Of a DNA stretch of 64,000 nt, positions 16,422 through 26,441 are shown in pieces. Below the pieces are notes generated by a model. That model did no database searches and was not told the DNA's origin. It saw only the letters and a list, made by a program, of their open reading frames with translations. Source of the DNA: Hyphomicrobiales bacterium (GTDB lineage: Bacteria; Pseudomonadota; Alphaproteobacteria; Rhizobiales; Rhizobiaceae); the NCBI GenBank assembly GCA_900472175.1, contig UCHD01000009.1, forward strand, positions 124,001 to 188,000, written 5' to 3'. The translations under genes were made by a program, and so were the position numbers. Position 1 is the stretch's first letter. Each line of letters opens with the position of its first letter.

Positions 16422-19022
16422 ATGTCCAATCCAGCCGATAGAAACGATGAGCCAGATGGTGCACAGATCCTGGTTCAGCGGGTGTGGCTTCAGGGCCGGC
16501 TGCTGACCGCGATCGCCACGATCCTCATCCTTGCCCTTGCGGGCTATGCGATCTTCCATCTGACTAGTGAAGTTCGCTACGAAGACGTGATGGCCGCGCT
16601 GGCCAATACCAGCAATACGTCCATCGCGCTTGCCATCGGTTTTACGGCCTTGAGCTTCTTTGCCTTGACCTTCTACGATGTCGGGGCGTTGATCTATCTC
16701 AAGCGCCGTCTGCCCTATGCCGACGTGGCGTTGACGGCATCGGCTGCCTATGCGGTCGGCAACACGGCAGGGTTCGGTCCCTTGAGCGGTGGCGCCATCC
16801 GCTATCGCGCCTATTCCCGCCTCGGCCTGAAGCCGGAAGAAATCGGCGCGGTCATTGCCTTCGTTACGCTGGCTTTCGGGCTTGGGCTTGCGAGCGTGGC
16901 GGCGCTCAGCCTGTTGATGATCGCCCCGGAAGTGGCGCCGCTGGTGGGAATGAGTTCACCGGCGCTGCGCACCATTGCGGTGGTGATCCTGACTGTTCTG
17001 CTGGCTTTGATGGTGGCTGGGCGCAATGGCCGGGCCTTGCAGCTCGGGCGCTTTTCTCTGCGCATTCCGGATTCACGCACGGCGTCGCGGCAGTTTCTTG
17101 TCACCGTTCTCGACCTCGCCGCCTCTGCCTCCGTGCTTTACGTGCTGCTGCCTGATGGCGTCATCGGTTGGCCGGCGTTTCTTGCGATTTATGCGGTGGC
17201 CGTTGGGCTTGGCGTTCTCAGCCATGTGCCGGCTGGTCTCGGCGTTTTTGAAACGGTGATCGTCGCAGCACTCGGTCAGGCTGTGGATGTGGATACGGTG
17301 CTGGGCGCGCTGGTTCTTTACCGTCTGATCTATCATGTCCTGCCGCTGCTTCTGGCCGTCATCTTCGTCATCGGTGCTGAACTGCGTAGCCTCTATCGCA
17401 AGCCGGTCGGCTCCAGCCTGCGTCGCGTCGCGGGCCGGTTGACGCCGCTTCTCTTGGCAACGCTGGCGCTCATTCTGGCTGCCATGCTGGTGTTTTCCAG
17501 CGTGACCCCGACGCCGGATGACAATCTGGCTTTCCTCTCTGACTATGTGCCGCTGCCGATCATCGAAGGCACGCATTTCCTCGCAAGCCTGCTCGGCCTG
17601 GTTCTCGTCATTGTCGCACGTGGGTTGGCACGGCGGCTGGACAGTGCCTGGTGGGCGGCGCTGATCGTTGCCGTCATCGCGTTGTTGTTTTCTCTCCTGA
17701 AGGCGGTTGCGCTGATCGAGGCGAGCCTTCTGGGCTTCTTCATCGTCAGCCTGCTTGCCACGCACCGGCTTTTCAACCGGCCGGCAAACCTGTCGAACGA
17801 GCGGCTGACGCTGCCATGGCTGACCGCGATGCTGGCGCTCTGCGCCTTTGCGGTGATCGTGCTGTTGTTCGTTTACCGCGACGTCGAATACAGCAATACG
17901 CTCTGGTGGCAGTTCGAGCTGTCGGAGGAGGCACCGCGCGGCCTGCGCGCGGTGCTCGGCTTGACGATTTTCTCCGGGGCTGCGGCACTCTGGAGCCTGC
18001 TGCGGCCCGCCAAGGGTACAAGAGAGGCGTCGTCCAACGAAGACATCGACAAGGCGATCGCCATCGCCAATGCGCAGGATATGTCAGACGCCAATCTTGT
18101 GCGGATGGGCGACAAGAGCCTGATGTTTTCGACCGATGGCCGCGCATTCATCATGTATGGCCGCCAGGCGCGGTCCTGGATCGCGCTGTTCGATCCGGTC
18201 GGCCCGCGTGATGCGTGGCCGGACCTGATCTGGCGGTTCATCGAGGAGGCGCGTTCCTGCGGCTGCCGCCCGGTTTTCTATCAGGTCTCACCGGCAGGGC
18301 TTTCCTACTACGCGGATGCGGGTCTGCGGGCGTTCCGCCTCGGCGAACTGGCTACCGCTGACCTGACCACCTTCGAGCTGAAAGGCGGCAAGTGGGCCAC
18401 GCTTCGCCAGACGGTCAGCCGCGCGCAACGCGACGGGCTTGAGTTTGCCGTTATCGAACGCGAGGATGTCCCGGCGATCATGAGCGATCTTGTGGCCGTG
18501 TCCGATGCCTGGCTTGCCCATCATCGCGCCAAGGAAAAGGGCTTTTCTCTGGGGGCATTCAATCCGGATTACATTACTGCCCAGCCGGTTGGGGTGTTGC
18601 GGTTGAACGGACAAATCGTTGCGTTCGCCAATATCCTGGTGACGGATGTGCGCGAGGAAGGGACCATCGATCTCATGCGCTTCCTGCCGGATGCACCAAA
18701 AGGTTCGATGGACTTTCTGTTCGTATCGCTGATGGAATATCTGCGCGACAAGGGGTTCAAGCGGTTCAATCTTGGCATGGCGCCGTTGGCCGGTCTTTCC
18801 GGCCGCCGTTCCTCGCCGGTGTGGGACAAGGTTGGCCGCACGGTTTTCGAACACGGCGAACGCTTCTATAACTTCAAAGGCCTGAAGGCCTTCAAGTCGA
18901 AATTCCACCCGTACTGGCAGCCTCGCTACATGGCGGCGGGTGGTGGTATCAATCCTGTCCTGGCCCTGATGGATGCAACATTCCTGATTGGCGGCGGTAT
19001 GAAGGGAATTGTGAAGAAATGA
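16422..19022 (+). CDS. lpiA: Lysyl-phosphatidylglycerol synthase/flippase LpiA (MprF family)
   Basis: Bifunctional membrane enzyme that transfers lysine from Lys-tRNA to phosphatidylglycerol and flips the product. The 866-residue length is standard. Residues 1 to about 480 form many membrane helices (flippase), including the conserved NTAGFGPLSGGAIRYRAYS. The last 300 residues form the cytosolic GNAT-like synthase domain with MGDKSLMFSTDGRAFIMYGR and FNLGMAPLAGLSGR. In R. tropici lpiA is acid-inducible and cotranscribed with atvA, the same arrangement as here. Its stop overlaps the next start (ATGA). The product changes envelope charge and acid and peptide tolerance. Confidence 0.92.
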   Translation: MSNPADRNDEPDGAQILVQRVWLQGRLLTAIATILILALAGYAIFHLTSEVRYEDVMAALANTSNTSIALAIGFTALSFFALTFYDVGALIYLKRRLPYADVALTASAAYAVGNTAGFGPLSGGAIRYRAYSRLGLKPEEIGAVIAFVTLAFGLGLASVAALSLLMIAPEVAPLVGMSSPALRTIAVVILTVLLALMVAGRNGRALQLGRFSLRIPDSRTASRQFLVTVLDLAASASVLYVLLPDGVIGWPAFLAIYAVAVGLGVLSHVPAGLGVFETVIVAALGQAVDVDTVLGALVLYRLIYHVLPLLLAVIFVIGAELRSLYRKPVGSSLRRVAGRLTPLLLATLALILAAMLVFSSVTPTPDDNLAFLSDYVPLPIIEGTHFLASLLGLVLVIVARGLARRLDSAWWAALIVAVIALLFSLLKAVALIEASLLGFFIVSLLATHRLFNRPANLSNERLTLPWLTAMLALCAFAVIVLLFVYRDVEYSNTLWWQFELSEEAPRGLRAVLGLTIFSGAAALWSLLRPAKGTREASSNEDIDKAIAIANAQDMSDANLVRMGDKSLMFSTDGRAFIMYGRQARSWIALFDPVGPRDAWPDLIWRFIEEARSCGCRPVFYQVSPAGLSYYADAGLRAFRLGELATADLTTFELKGGKWATLRQTVSRAQRDGLEFAVIEREDVPAIMSDLVAVSDAWLAHHRAKEKGFSLGAFNPDYITAQPVGVLRLNGQIVAFANILVTDVREEGTIDLMRFLPDAPKGSMDFLFVSLMEYLRDKGFKRFNLGMAPLAGLSGRRSSPVWDKVGRTVFEHGERFYNFKGLKAFKSKFHPYWQPRYMAAGGGINPVLALMDATFLIGGGMKGIVKK

Positions 19023-20398
19023 TCTTGAAGACATTCTGTCAGGCCGCCTTTGCAGCCAGCCTTTTCCTTGCGGCATCCCCGGCGCGATCGCAGGACCCGG
19101 CGGCGTTCGATACCGGCATGATCCCGTCGCCCCATATCCTGATGCCCACCGGCGACGTTGCCGCCGCCGTCGTGCTGATTTCCGACAAGGCCGGATGGTC
19201 TGACAGGGAAGATACGCTGGCCAAGAGCCTGACCGACGGCGGAGCCCTGGTGATCGGCATCGATCTGCCGACTTATCTGGCGTCGCTGGCGAAGGACGAT
19301 GGCGACTGCATCTACATGGTGTCCGACATCGAAGCGCTGAGCCAGCAGGTCCAGCGGGCGGCGAAGAACAATGATTACCGGCTGCCCATCGTTGCCGGTG
19401 CCGGGGCAGGTGGCGCGCTCGCTCTCGCAATTGCTGCACAAACCCCGGCTGCGACAATCGGCCAGACGCTCGCCATCGACCCCGAGGCCGGCATCGCGCT
19501 GAGCAAGCAGCTGTGCACGCCAGCTGACAAGAAAAAGGTCGGTGACCGGATGGTCTATGGCCTGACCGACGGGCCGTTGCCCGATCCGGTTACCGTACTG
19601 TTTACAAAGGACGCTCCAGCAGATGGCCGCGCCCATGTCGACACTTTGGTTGCCAAACACAGTGATATCGAAGTGACCGAAACCGATGACGATATGTGGT
19701 CGGCTTTTTCCGATACCCTCTCCGCACTGGTCTCCGCGTCCGCTGGCGAGGACAATCCACTCGGCCTGCCCTTGACGGTGCTCGAGGCCAAGCCGACGCG
19801 CGATACGATGGCGATCGTCTATTCCGGCGATGGCGGCTGGCGCGATATCGACAAGGAAGTTGGTGACGTTCTCCAGCAACAGGGCATGCCGGTGGTCGGC
19901 ATCGATTCTCTGCGCTACTTCTGGTCGGAGCGTCGGCCGCAGGAGACCGCCGATGACCTGCATCGCATCATCGCGTTCTATGGCAAACGCTGGAACGTCA
20001 AGCATGTGCTGCTGATCGGTTATTCCTTCGGTGCCGATATCGTGCCGCGGACCTACAATCTGCTGCCACAAGCGGACCGGGACCGGGTGGCGCAGGTGTC
20101 GCTGCTCGCGGTGTCGCATCAGGTGGATTACAAGATTTCGGTGCTCGGCTGGCTGGGTGCGGCTGCGGCTGATGGTGCCGGTGATCCGGCCGACGACATC
20201 ACCAAGATGAAACCGGCTCTCGTGCAGTGCATCTACGGGACCGATGAGGACGACGATGTCTGCCCGACGCTGAAGGATACGGGCGTAGAAGTCATTGCCA
20301 TCGATGGCGGCCATCACTTCGACGAGGATTATCCGGCGCTGGTCAAACGCATTCTGGATGGGTTTGATCGCAGGTTGGCGGCTGTCACCAAGCCTTAG
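19019..20398 (+). CDS. acvB: Lysyl-phosphatidylglycerol hydrolase AcvB/AtvA
   Basis: Periplasmic serine hydrolase of 459 residues with a Sec signal (MILKTFCQAAFAASLFLAAS). The C-terminal alpha/beta-hydrolase half has the nucleophile elbow GYSFGAD with Ser336 and a late histidine in IDGGHHFDED. AcvB of Agrobacterium degrades lysyl-phosphatidylglycerol and is needed for virulence; AtvA of R. tropici contributes to acid tolerance. The 4-bp overlap with lpiA couples synthesis and turnover of the same lipid. Confidence 0.9.
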   Translation: MILKTFCQAAFAASLFLAASPARSQDPAAFDTGMIPSPHILMPTGDVAAAVVLISDKAGWSDREDTLAKSLTDGGALVIGIDLPTYLASLAKDDGDCIYMVSDIEALSQQVQRAAKNNDYRLPIVAGAGAGGALALAIAAQTPAATIGQTLAIDPEAGIALSKQLCTPADKKKVGDRMVYGLTDGPLPDPVTVLFTKDAPADGRAHVDTLVAKHSDIEVTETDDDMWSAFSDTLSALVSASAGEDNPLGLPLTVLEAKPTRDTMAIVYSGDGGWRDIDKEVGDVLQQQGMPVVGIDSLRYFWSERRPQETADDLHRIIAFYGKRWNVKHVLLIGYSFGADIVPRTYNLLPQADRDRVAQVSLLAVSHQVDYKISVLGWLGAAAADGAGDPADDITKMKPALVQCIYGTDEDDDVCPTLKDTGVEVIAIDGGHHFDEDYPALVKRILDGFDRRLAAVTKP

Positions 20399-20431
20399 CC
20401 GGCGCTAAGCCTTGGCCGGCGCGCCTATCTG

Positions 20432-20467
20432 GGACACGGGATCGCCCAGGCGGGCAGTCCCGTGTCC
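20432..20467. terminator. Terminator hairpin between convergent acvB and hypothetical gene
   Basis: GGACACGGGA and TCCCGTGTCC form a perfect 10-bp stem extended internally by GCCC/GGGC. It sits in the 73-bp gap between convergent genes. The U-run is weak, so efficiency is uncertain. Confidence 0.6.
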
Positions 20468-20471
20468 TTCG

Positions 20472-20978
<507 letters not shown>

Positions 20979-20986
20979 CTAAACGC

Positions 20987-21013
20987 AAAAAGAGCGGCCG
21001 GAGCCGCTCTTTG
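20987..21013 (-). terminator. Rho-independent terminator after cheW
   Basis: Read on the minus strand: AGAGCGGC, loop TCCG, GCCGCTCT, then TTTTTGCG. It lies about 24 bp after the cheW stop and ends the chemoreceptor-cheW transcript. Confidence 0.85.
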
Positions 21014-21036
21014 ATGGCGAAGCGAAGCGGCAGCAA

Positions 21037-21516
21037 TCAGGCTGCGACGTCTTCCATTTCGCGTTCCTTGAACATGCGGGCAAGATTGAGGAAGCAGATC
21101 ATGCCGGTCTCGTTGGCGATGATGCCTTCCGCATAGCTCTTGTCGAAGGATGTGGTGATTTCCGGGACCGGCTGAACCTGGTCGCCGCGAACCGTGAGGA
21201 TGTCGGAGACGCGGTCGACAACGAGGCCGATGACCATGTTGTGCACTTCGGCAACCACAATGGCGCTGCGCTCGTTGGCAACCGTGCTCTTCATGCCAAG
21301 CTTGTGGGCGAGATCGATGATCGGGATGACGGTGCCGCGCAGGTTCATCACGCCGAGAACATCGGCAGGCGAGTGTGGGATCGGGGTGGACGGTGCCCAG
21401 CCGCGGATTTCGCGGATCGTCGTGGTCTTCACGCAGAACTCCTGATCGTGAAGACGGAAGGCGATGATCTCGAGCGTTTCGTGACCGAAGGTACCTGTAG
21501 AGATCGTGTTGTTCAT
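21037..21516 (-). CDS. cheW: Chemotaxis coupling protein CheW
   Basis: A 159-residue CheW that links chemoreceptors to the CheA kinase. Typical segments are IIAFRLHDQEFCVKTTTIRE, VLGVMNLRGTVIPIIDLAHK and GLVVDRVSDILTV. Its ATG shares one base with the TGA of the upstream chemoreceptor (TGATG), so the two are translationally coupled. CheA, CheY and CheR are absent from the window, so it probably serves the main chemotaxis system or adapts this receptor to it. Confidence 0.92.
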   Translation of the reverse strand: MNNTISTGTFGHETLEIIAFRLHDQEFCVKTTTIREIRGWAPSTPIPHSPADVLGVMNLRGTVIPIIDLAHKLGMKSTVANERSAIVVAEVHNMVIGLVVDRVSDILTVRGDQVQPVPEITTSFDKSYAEGIIANETGMICFLNLARMFKEREMEDVAA

Positions 21517-23306
21517 CAAAATTCTTCCCAGCTATCCCGATTGGCGGCAACTGCCACGTTTGAACTAAAGGCCTTCGCTACCCGGCTGACCATGGTTCTG
21601 GCCGGGGAAGCGACCGGTTTTGCGTCCTGCCGCGCTGCCGCCAAGCGACCCTGCGATGCCTCGCCGACCTTGAATTGGCTGAGAAGACTGAAAAGACCGT
21701 CCGCTTGCTTCGCCAAGGCGTGGCTGGCAGCCGTGGATTGCTCGACCATTGCTGCATTCTGCTGTGTACCTTGGTCCATTGTATTCACAGCCTGGTTAAT
21801 TTCTTTCAAACCTGTCGCCTGTTCTTTTGCACCCTCTACAATAGCGGTCACATTGGTGTTGATCTGATCCACCTGGGTCAGGATTTCTTGCAAGGCGTTG
21901 CCAGCCTGGCCGACGAGAGAGACGCCGTTACTGACCTGATCGGTTGACGTGGTGATCAGGTTCTTGATTTCCTTCGCCGCTGTTGCCGAGCGCTGGGCGA
22001 GTTCGCGCACTTCCTGCGCCACCACGGCAAAACCCTTGCCGGCATCGCCGGCGCGCGCGGCCTCGACACCTGCATTCAACGCAAGCAGGTTGGTCTGGAA
22101 AGCGATCTGGTCGATCACGCCGATAATGCTGGAAATCTCGCGCGACGAGTTCTCGATCTCGCCCATCGCCTTGACGGCGTTTCGCACCACCTCGCTGGAA
22201 CGTTCGGCGCCGAGCTTGGTCTGGGCGACCAGTGTGCCTGCTTCCTCGGCGCGGCGGCTGCTATCGGCCACGGTCGTGGTGATCTGCTCCAGCGCTGCCG
22301 CAGTCTCTTCAACCGATGCGGCCTGTTGCTCGGTGCGTTTTGAAAGATCCTGAGCCGCACTGCTGATTTCGCCTGAGCCGGCTGCGATTGCCTGCGCATT
22401 GGCGCCGACGGCGCGCATGGCTTCTTTCAACTTGTCGATGGAATCGTTGAAGCTGAGGCGGAGCGTTTCCAGTGCCGGGATGAATGGCCTGTCAAGGTGC
22501 TGATCGAGATTGCCATCGGCCAGTTCCCGCATCGCTGCCGCCAGTTCCTGACTGTTGTTGACGCGGCCGGTAATATCGGTGGCGAATTTTACCACTTTCA
22601 TCACGGTTCCGTTCAAATCGAAGATTGGATTGTAGCTGGCCTGGATCCAGACCTCCCTGCCACCATTACCGATCCGCTTGAATTCATCGGCGATGAACTG
22701 GCCATTGCGCAGCTTGGCCCAGAAGTCCCTGTATTCGTCGCTGCGGCTATAGGTCTGCTCGCAGAACAGGCTGTGATGCTTGCCCTGAATGTCGGACAGT
22801 TGATAACCGAGCGTCGAGAGAAAATTTCCGTTGGCCGTCAGGATGTCGCCGTCCGGGGTGAACTCGATGACGGCCTGGGCGCGCGAGATCGCATTGATCT
22901 TGCCGGCGTCTTCGGCGCTTTTCAGTTTGGCGGCCGTGATGTCGGTGGCGAACTTTACGATTTTATAGGGCTTGGAGCCGCGGAAAACCGGATTGTAGGA
23001 CGCCTCGATCCAGATTTCCCGGCCACCCTTTCCGATCCGCTTGTACTGGCGGCGATCAAATTCGCCGCGGACAAGCCGCGCCCAGAAGTCGCTATAGTCC
23101 GTGCTTGCCGCGTCGGCCGGATCGACAAACATGCGGTGGTGCTGACCGACGATGTCCTTGAGGTCATACCCCAGTGTCTTGCAGAAATTTTCGTTGGCCG
23201 TCAGGATTTTTCCCTGCAGATCGAACTCGATGATTGCCTGAGATCGCTGCATCGCCGCCAGGATTGCCTTGGCATCGCTGCCGAACGGTGATGGGAAACT
23301 GCTCAT
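21516..23306 (-). CDS. Soluble chemoreceptor with two PAS domains
   Basis: A 596-residue methyl-accepting chemotaxis protein without membrane helices. Two PAS domains lie at about residues 15-125 and 135-250. They are clearly duplicates: each ends in (K/N)GGRE-(I/V)W-ASYNP and VKFATDIT. A HAMP-like linker (LAAAMRELADGNLDQHL) leads into the signalling domain with the conserved hairpin tip IDQIAFQTNLLALNAGVEAA. It ends in WEEF, a CheR/CheB tether of the W-x-x-F type. PAS domains suggest redox, oxygen or energy sensing, but the cofactor is unknown. It is cotranscribed with cheW. Confidence 0.9.
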   Translation of the reverse strand: MSSFPSPFGSDAKAILAAMQRSQAIIEFDLQGKILTANENFCKTLGYDLKDIVGQHHRMFVDPADAASTDYSDFWARLVRGEFDRRQYKRIGKGGREIWIEASYNPVFRGSKPYKIVKFATDITAAKLKSAEDAGKINAISRAQAVIEFTPDGDILTANGNFLSTLGYQLSDIQGKHHSLFCEQTYSRSDEYRDFWAKLRNGQFIADEFKRIGNGGREVWIQASYNPIFDLNGTVMKVVKFATDITGRVNNSQELAAAMRELADGNLDQHLDRPFIPALETLRLSFNDSIDKLKEAMRAVGANAQAIAAGSGEISSAAQDLSKRTEQQAASVEETAAALEQITTTVADSSRRAEEAGTLVAQTKLGAERSSEVVRNAVKAMGEIENSSREISSIIGVIDQIAFQTNLLALNAGVEAARAGDAGKGFAVVAQEVRELAQRSATAAKEIKNLITTSTDQVSNGVSLVGQAGNALQEILTQVDQINTNVTAIVEGAKEQATGLKEINQAVNTMDQGTQQNAAMVEQSTAASHALAKQADGLFSLLSQFKVGEASQGRLAAARQDAKPVASPARTMVSRVAKAFSSNVAVAANRDSWEEF

Positions 23307-23654
23307 AGCTATCGATCCTTGTGCGCACGGTTTAGCAACGCGCGCGGCTACGCGCCGCGCAATCGGGGCGGTTTTGCTGAATGGGAATGCGGACGGCTGG
23401 CGTACGAAACCGGTACTTGCGTGGTGTCGTCAGGTCATGCCGGGTAACCGGCTTTGCGCGAATGCTTCATGCCCCGGTTGATCCCGGTCGCGATGGCAAT
23501 ATCTAGGGGCTAAAACTTCAATAGATATTTAAGATTTGCCGGTTTTCGAACTCGTACCGGTGTAAATATGACAAATGACAATACCCGGCGCAACGCCGGG
23601 TATTGGTTCGTATTATAGGTACATTCTGGGGTTGCATAAGCCCAGGCTTGCCGG
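23307..23654. other. 348-bp intergenic region: chemoreceptor promoter and rocD terminator
   Basis: Contains the promoter region of the chemoreceptor gene (no specific box recognised) and, at its rocD end, a strong hairpin at 23579-23605. No gene or RNA was recognised. Confidence 0.4.
23579..23605 (-). terminator. Hairpin terminator after rocD
   Basis: CAATACCCGGCG and CGCCGGGTATTG form a perfect 12-bp stem with loop CAA or TTG. On the minus strand it is followed by a moderately T-rich TCATTTGTCATATTT. It ends the arginase-aminotransferase transcript. Confidence 0.7.
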
Positions 23655-24860
23655 TTACTGCGCCGTCAAAACACCGGCGAACTGCTCGACGGCCCAATCG
23701 ACCTGATCAGCCGTGATCACCAGCGGCGGAGCGATTCGGATCGTGTCGCCATGGGTGTCCTTGGCGAGGATGCCGCGTTCCTTCAGTGCTTCGCAGTATT
23801 TGCGGGCGCCGCCGGCTTCGGGAACCAGTTCGACGGCCAGCATCAGGCCACGGCCGCGTACGTCCTTGATGATGTTGGAGCGGATGTCCTTGAGGCCGGC
23901 CTGGAAACGCTCGCCCATGCGGGCGGAGTTACCGATCATGTCTTCTTCCGTCAGCGCCTTCAGCGAAGCGCGGGCGATGGCGCAGGCGAGCGGATTGCCG
24001 CCAAAGGTCGAGCCATGCTGGCCGGGCTTCAGCACGCCGAGCACTTCGGAATTCGAAAGAACGGCCGAGACCGGATAAAAGCCGCCGGACAGTGCCTTGC
24101 CGATCAGCGTCACGTCGGCTTCGATGCCCTCGTGCTCTTCGGCGAGCAGCTTGCCGGTGCGGCCGAGGCCGGTCTGGATTTCATCGAGGATCAGCGTAAT
24201 GCCATGCTTGGAGCAGAGCGCGCGCACTTCCGGGAAATAGCCCTGCGGCGGGATCATCACGCCGGCTTCGCCCTGGATTGGCTCGATCAGAAAGGCAACG
24301 GTGTTCTCATTGATCGCGGCGCGGAATGCCTCAATGTCGCCGAAGGGGACGGTCTTGAAGCCGGGCGCGAACGGGCCGAAGCCGGAGCGGGCGTCCGGAT
24401 CAGTCGAGAAGCCGACAATACCCATGGTGCGGCCATGAAAGTTGTTGGAGCAGACGATGATCTCCGCCTTGTTTTCCGCAACGCCCTTGACCTCGTAGCC
24501 CCATTTGCGCACCGCCTTGACGGCGGTTTCGACGGCTTCGGCGCCGGAATTCATCGGCAGGATCTTGTGGCTGCCGGTCAGCGCTGCCAGTTCCTCGTAG
24601 AAATGCGCCAACTGGTCGTTGCGGAAGGCGCGGGAGGTGAGCGTCAGCTTTTGCGCCTGTTCCATCATCGCTGCCAGGATTTTGGGGTGGCAATGGCCCT
24701 GGTTGACGGCGGAATAGGCCGACAGGCAATCGAGGTAACGATTACCATCGAGGTCCCAGACATAGACGCCCTCACCGCGCGAAAGCACGACATCGATCGG
24801 CTTGTAGTTATGCGCGCCCAGCCGGTATTCGGTTTCGATCAGTGCGTTTGTCGTATTCAT
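23655..24860 (-). CDS. rocD: Ornithine aminotransferase
   Basis: PLP-dependent class III aminotransferase of 401 residues that converts ornithine and 2-oxoglutarate to glutamate semialdehyde and glutamate. The PLP lysine is in [34 protein letters not shown] and the C-terminal IRIAPPLVI are family hallmarks. A GGAGG precedes the ATG. It lies 28 bp downstream of arginase, so the two carry arginine to glutamate. Confidence 0.93.
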   Translation of the reverse strand: MNTTNALIETEYRLGAHNYKPIDVVLSRGEGVYVWDLDGNRYLDCLSAYSAVNQGHCHPKILAAMMEQAQKLTLTSRAFRNDQLAHFYEELAALTGSHKILPMNSGAEAVETAVKAVRKWGYEVKGVAENKAEIIVCSNNFHGRTMGIVGFSTDPDARSGFGPFAPGFKTVPFGDIEAFRAAINENTVAFLIEPIQGEAGVMIPPQGYFPEVRALCSKHGITLILDEIQTGLGRTGKLLAEEHEGIEADVTLIGKALSGGFYPVSAVLSNSEVLGVLKPGQHGSTFGGNPLACAIARASLKALTEEDMIGNSARMGERFQAGLKDIRSNIIKDVRGRGLMLAVELVPEAGGARKYCEALKERGILAKDTHGDTIRIAPPLVITADQVDWAVEQFAGVLTAQ

Positions 24861-24888
24861 GGGTCCTCCAGTGGCTTTTGTTATTGGC

Positions 24889-25824
24889 TCAGGCGCTGCG
24901 GGTCGGCCGGTCGAGAATGCGGCGGCCGAACAGGCTTGCGGTCAACTCGACGAGAATGCGGGCGCTCTTGCCGCGGTCGTCGAGGAAGGGGTTGAGCTCG
25001 ACCAGATCGAGCGATGAGACGAGGCCGCTGTCGCAAAGCATTTCCATGATCAGATGCGCTTCGCGGAAGGTCGCGCCACCGGGAACCGTGGTGCCGACGC
25101 CGGGCGCCAGTTCCGGATCGAGGAAATCGACGTCGAGGCTGACATGCAACAGGCCGTTGGCGGCTTTAATCTTAGCGATGATCTCGTGCATGATATGGGC
25201 CATGCCGGTCTCATCGATGGCGCGCATGTCATAGACATTGACGCCATGTTCGGCGATTTCCTCGCGCTCACGGTCATCGACGGAGCGGATACCGACCTGG
25301 AAGACGTTCTTCGGATCGACCATCGGACGGTCCTTGTCGAGGATCGGTGCGAACTCGGCCTGGCCGCAGAAGAAAGCCACCGGCATGCCGTGCATATTGC
25401 CTGAAGGGGAGGTTGCCGGCGAATTGAAATCGGCATGGGCATCAAGCCAGAGCACGAAAAGCGGGCGGTTCTGTTCCTGGGCATAGCGCGCCATGCCGGA
25501 GACCGAGCCCATCGACAGGGCGTGGTCGCCACCGAGGATGACCGGGAACTTGCCGGCGCGGGCAGCCTGATGCACCGATTCGTCGAGCGCGCGGGTGATC
25601 GCCGCGACGATCTGCAAATTGTTGGCTTTCGGGTGGTTCGGCAGGTCGCGTGCAGGCAGCGGCTTCAGGTCACCGTCGTCGGTGACGCTGTGGCCGAGGC
25701 CAGCCAGCATTGTGTCGAGACCTGCAATGCGCAGGGCTGCGGGACCCATTGCAGCACCACGCCGGCCGGAGCCTTCTTCAAGCGGTGCGCCGATGAGTAC
25801 GATGTTCTTCTTGGATTCTGCCAT
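24889..25824 (-). CDS. rocF: Arginase
   Basis: Manganese ureohydrolase of 311 residues that splits arginine into ornithine and urea. The metal-site segments are [24 protein letters not shown] and [17 protein letters not shown]. The ATG has GGGGAAG upstream. It forms an operon with rocD, and the divergent Lrp-type regulator gene begins 138 bp away across a repeated operator-like sequence. Confidence 0.94.
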   Translation of the reverse strand: MAESKKNIVLIGAPLEEGSGRRGAAMGPAALRIAGLDTMLAGLGHSVTDDGDLKPLPARDLPNHPKANNLQIVAAITRALDESVHQAARAGKFPVILGGDHALSMGSVSGMARYAQEQNRPLFVLWLDAHADFNSPATSPSGNMHGMPVAFFCGQAEFAPILDKDRPMVDPKNVFQVGIRSVDDREREEIAEHGVNVYDMRAIDETGMAHIMHEIIAKIKAANGLLHVSLDVDFLDPELAPGVGTTVPGGATFREAHLIMEMLCDSGLVSSLDLVELNPFLDDRGKSARILVELTASLFGRRILDRPTRSA

Positions 25825-25893
25825 GGTCTTCCCCGCAAGTTCGCGCGATGCCGGTTTGCCCGGTTTGTGCGCGGATTATACGGGTTTGTTCGT

Positions 25894-25926
25894 TGGCAAA
25901 TAGATGGAAAACTGGCAAATAGGTGG
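25894..25926. promoter_or_regulatory. Direct-repeat operator candidate between rocF and the Lrp-type gene
   Basis: TGGCAAATAGATGG at 25894 and TGGCAAATAGGTGG at 25913 are direct repeats differing at one base and offset by 19 bp, close to two helical turns. They sit in the divergent rocF/regulator promoter. Lrp/AsnC proteins bind phased repeats as dimers or octamers, so this is the likely arginine-catabolism operator. Confidence 0.55.
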
Positions 25927-25962
25927 CAATAATTGACACTATGAGAAATGCGGATAGGCAAA

Positions 25963-26406
25963 ATGATAAGTCTCGACGATCTTGACCATTCCCTGATCAG
26001 CGCGCTGCGCCACAATGCCCGCACGCCCGTCTCGGCTCTCGCCGTCACCACCGGCGCGTCGCGTGCGACCGTTGCCGCTCGCATCGACAGGCTGGTGGCA
26101 TCCGGAACGATTGCCGCCTTCACGATCCGCACGGGAGCGGAGCTTTCCGGCAGTGGTGTACGCGCCATCGTCATGATCGAAATTCACGGCAAAATGGCCG
26201 ATCGTGTTGCCACGCAGCTGCGCGGCATGCCGCAGGTACGGGCGCTGCATTCGACCAATGGCCGCTGGGATTTTATTGCCGAGCTGGAAGACAAGGATCT
26301 CGGCACCTTCGACGAAACGCTGCGGCTCATCCGGCTGATCGACGGGATCAACCTGACGGAGACGAACATTTTGCTGAAAACCAGCAAGATTTCGGTGGCG
26401 GTTTAG
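25963..26406 (+). CDS. Lrp/AsnC-family regulator of arginine catabolism
   Basis: A 147-residue Lrp/AsnC-type regulator. An N-terminal winged helix-turn-helix (ISALRHNARTPVSALAVTTG then SRATVAARIDRL) precedes an RAM-type ligand domain with VRALHSTNGRWDFIAELEDKD. Divergent orientation to rocF-rocD makes it the probable activator, with arginine or ornithine as candidate effector. The start at MISLDDLD gives the usual Lrp N-terminus; an ATG five codons earlier (MRIGK) is possible. Confidence 0.83.
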   Translation: MISLDDLDHSLISALRHNARTPVSALAVTTGASRATVAARIDRLVASGTIAAFTIRTGAELSGSGVRAIVMIEIHGKMADRVATQLRGMPQVRALHSTNGRWDFIAELEDKDLGTFDETLRLIRLIDGINLTETNILLKTSKISVAV

Positions 26407-26441
26407 TTTCGGTGGTTATGAGCGCTGCCAACGGGCATCGC

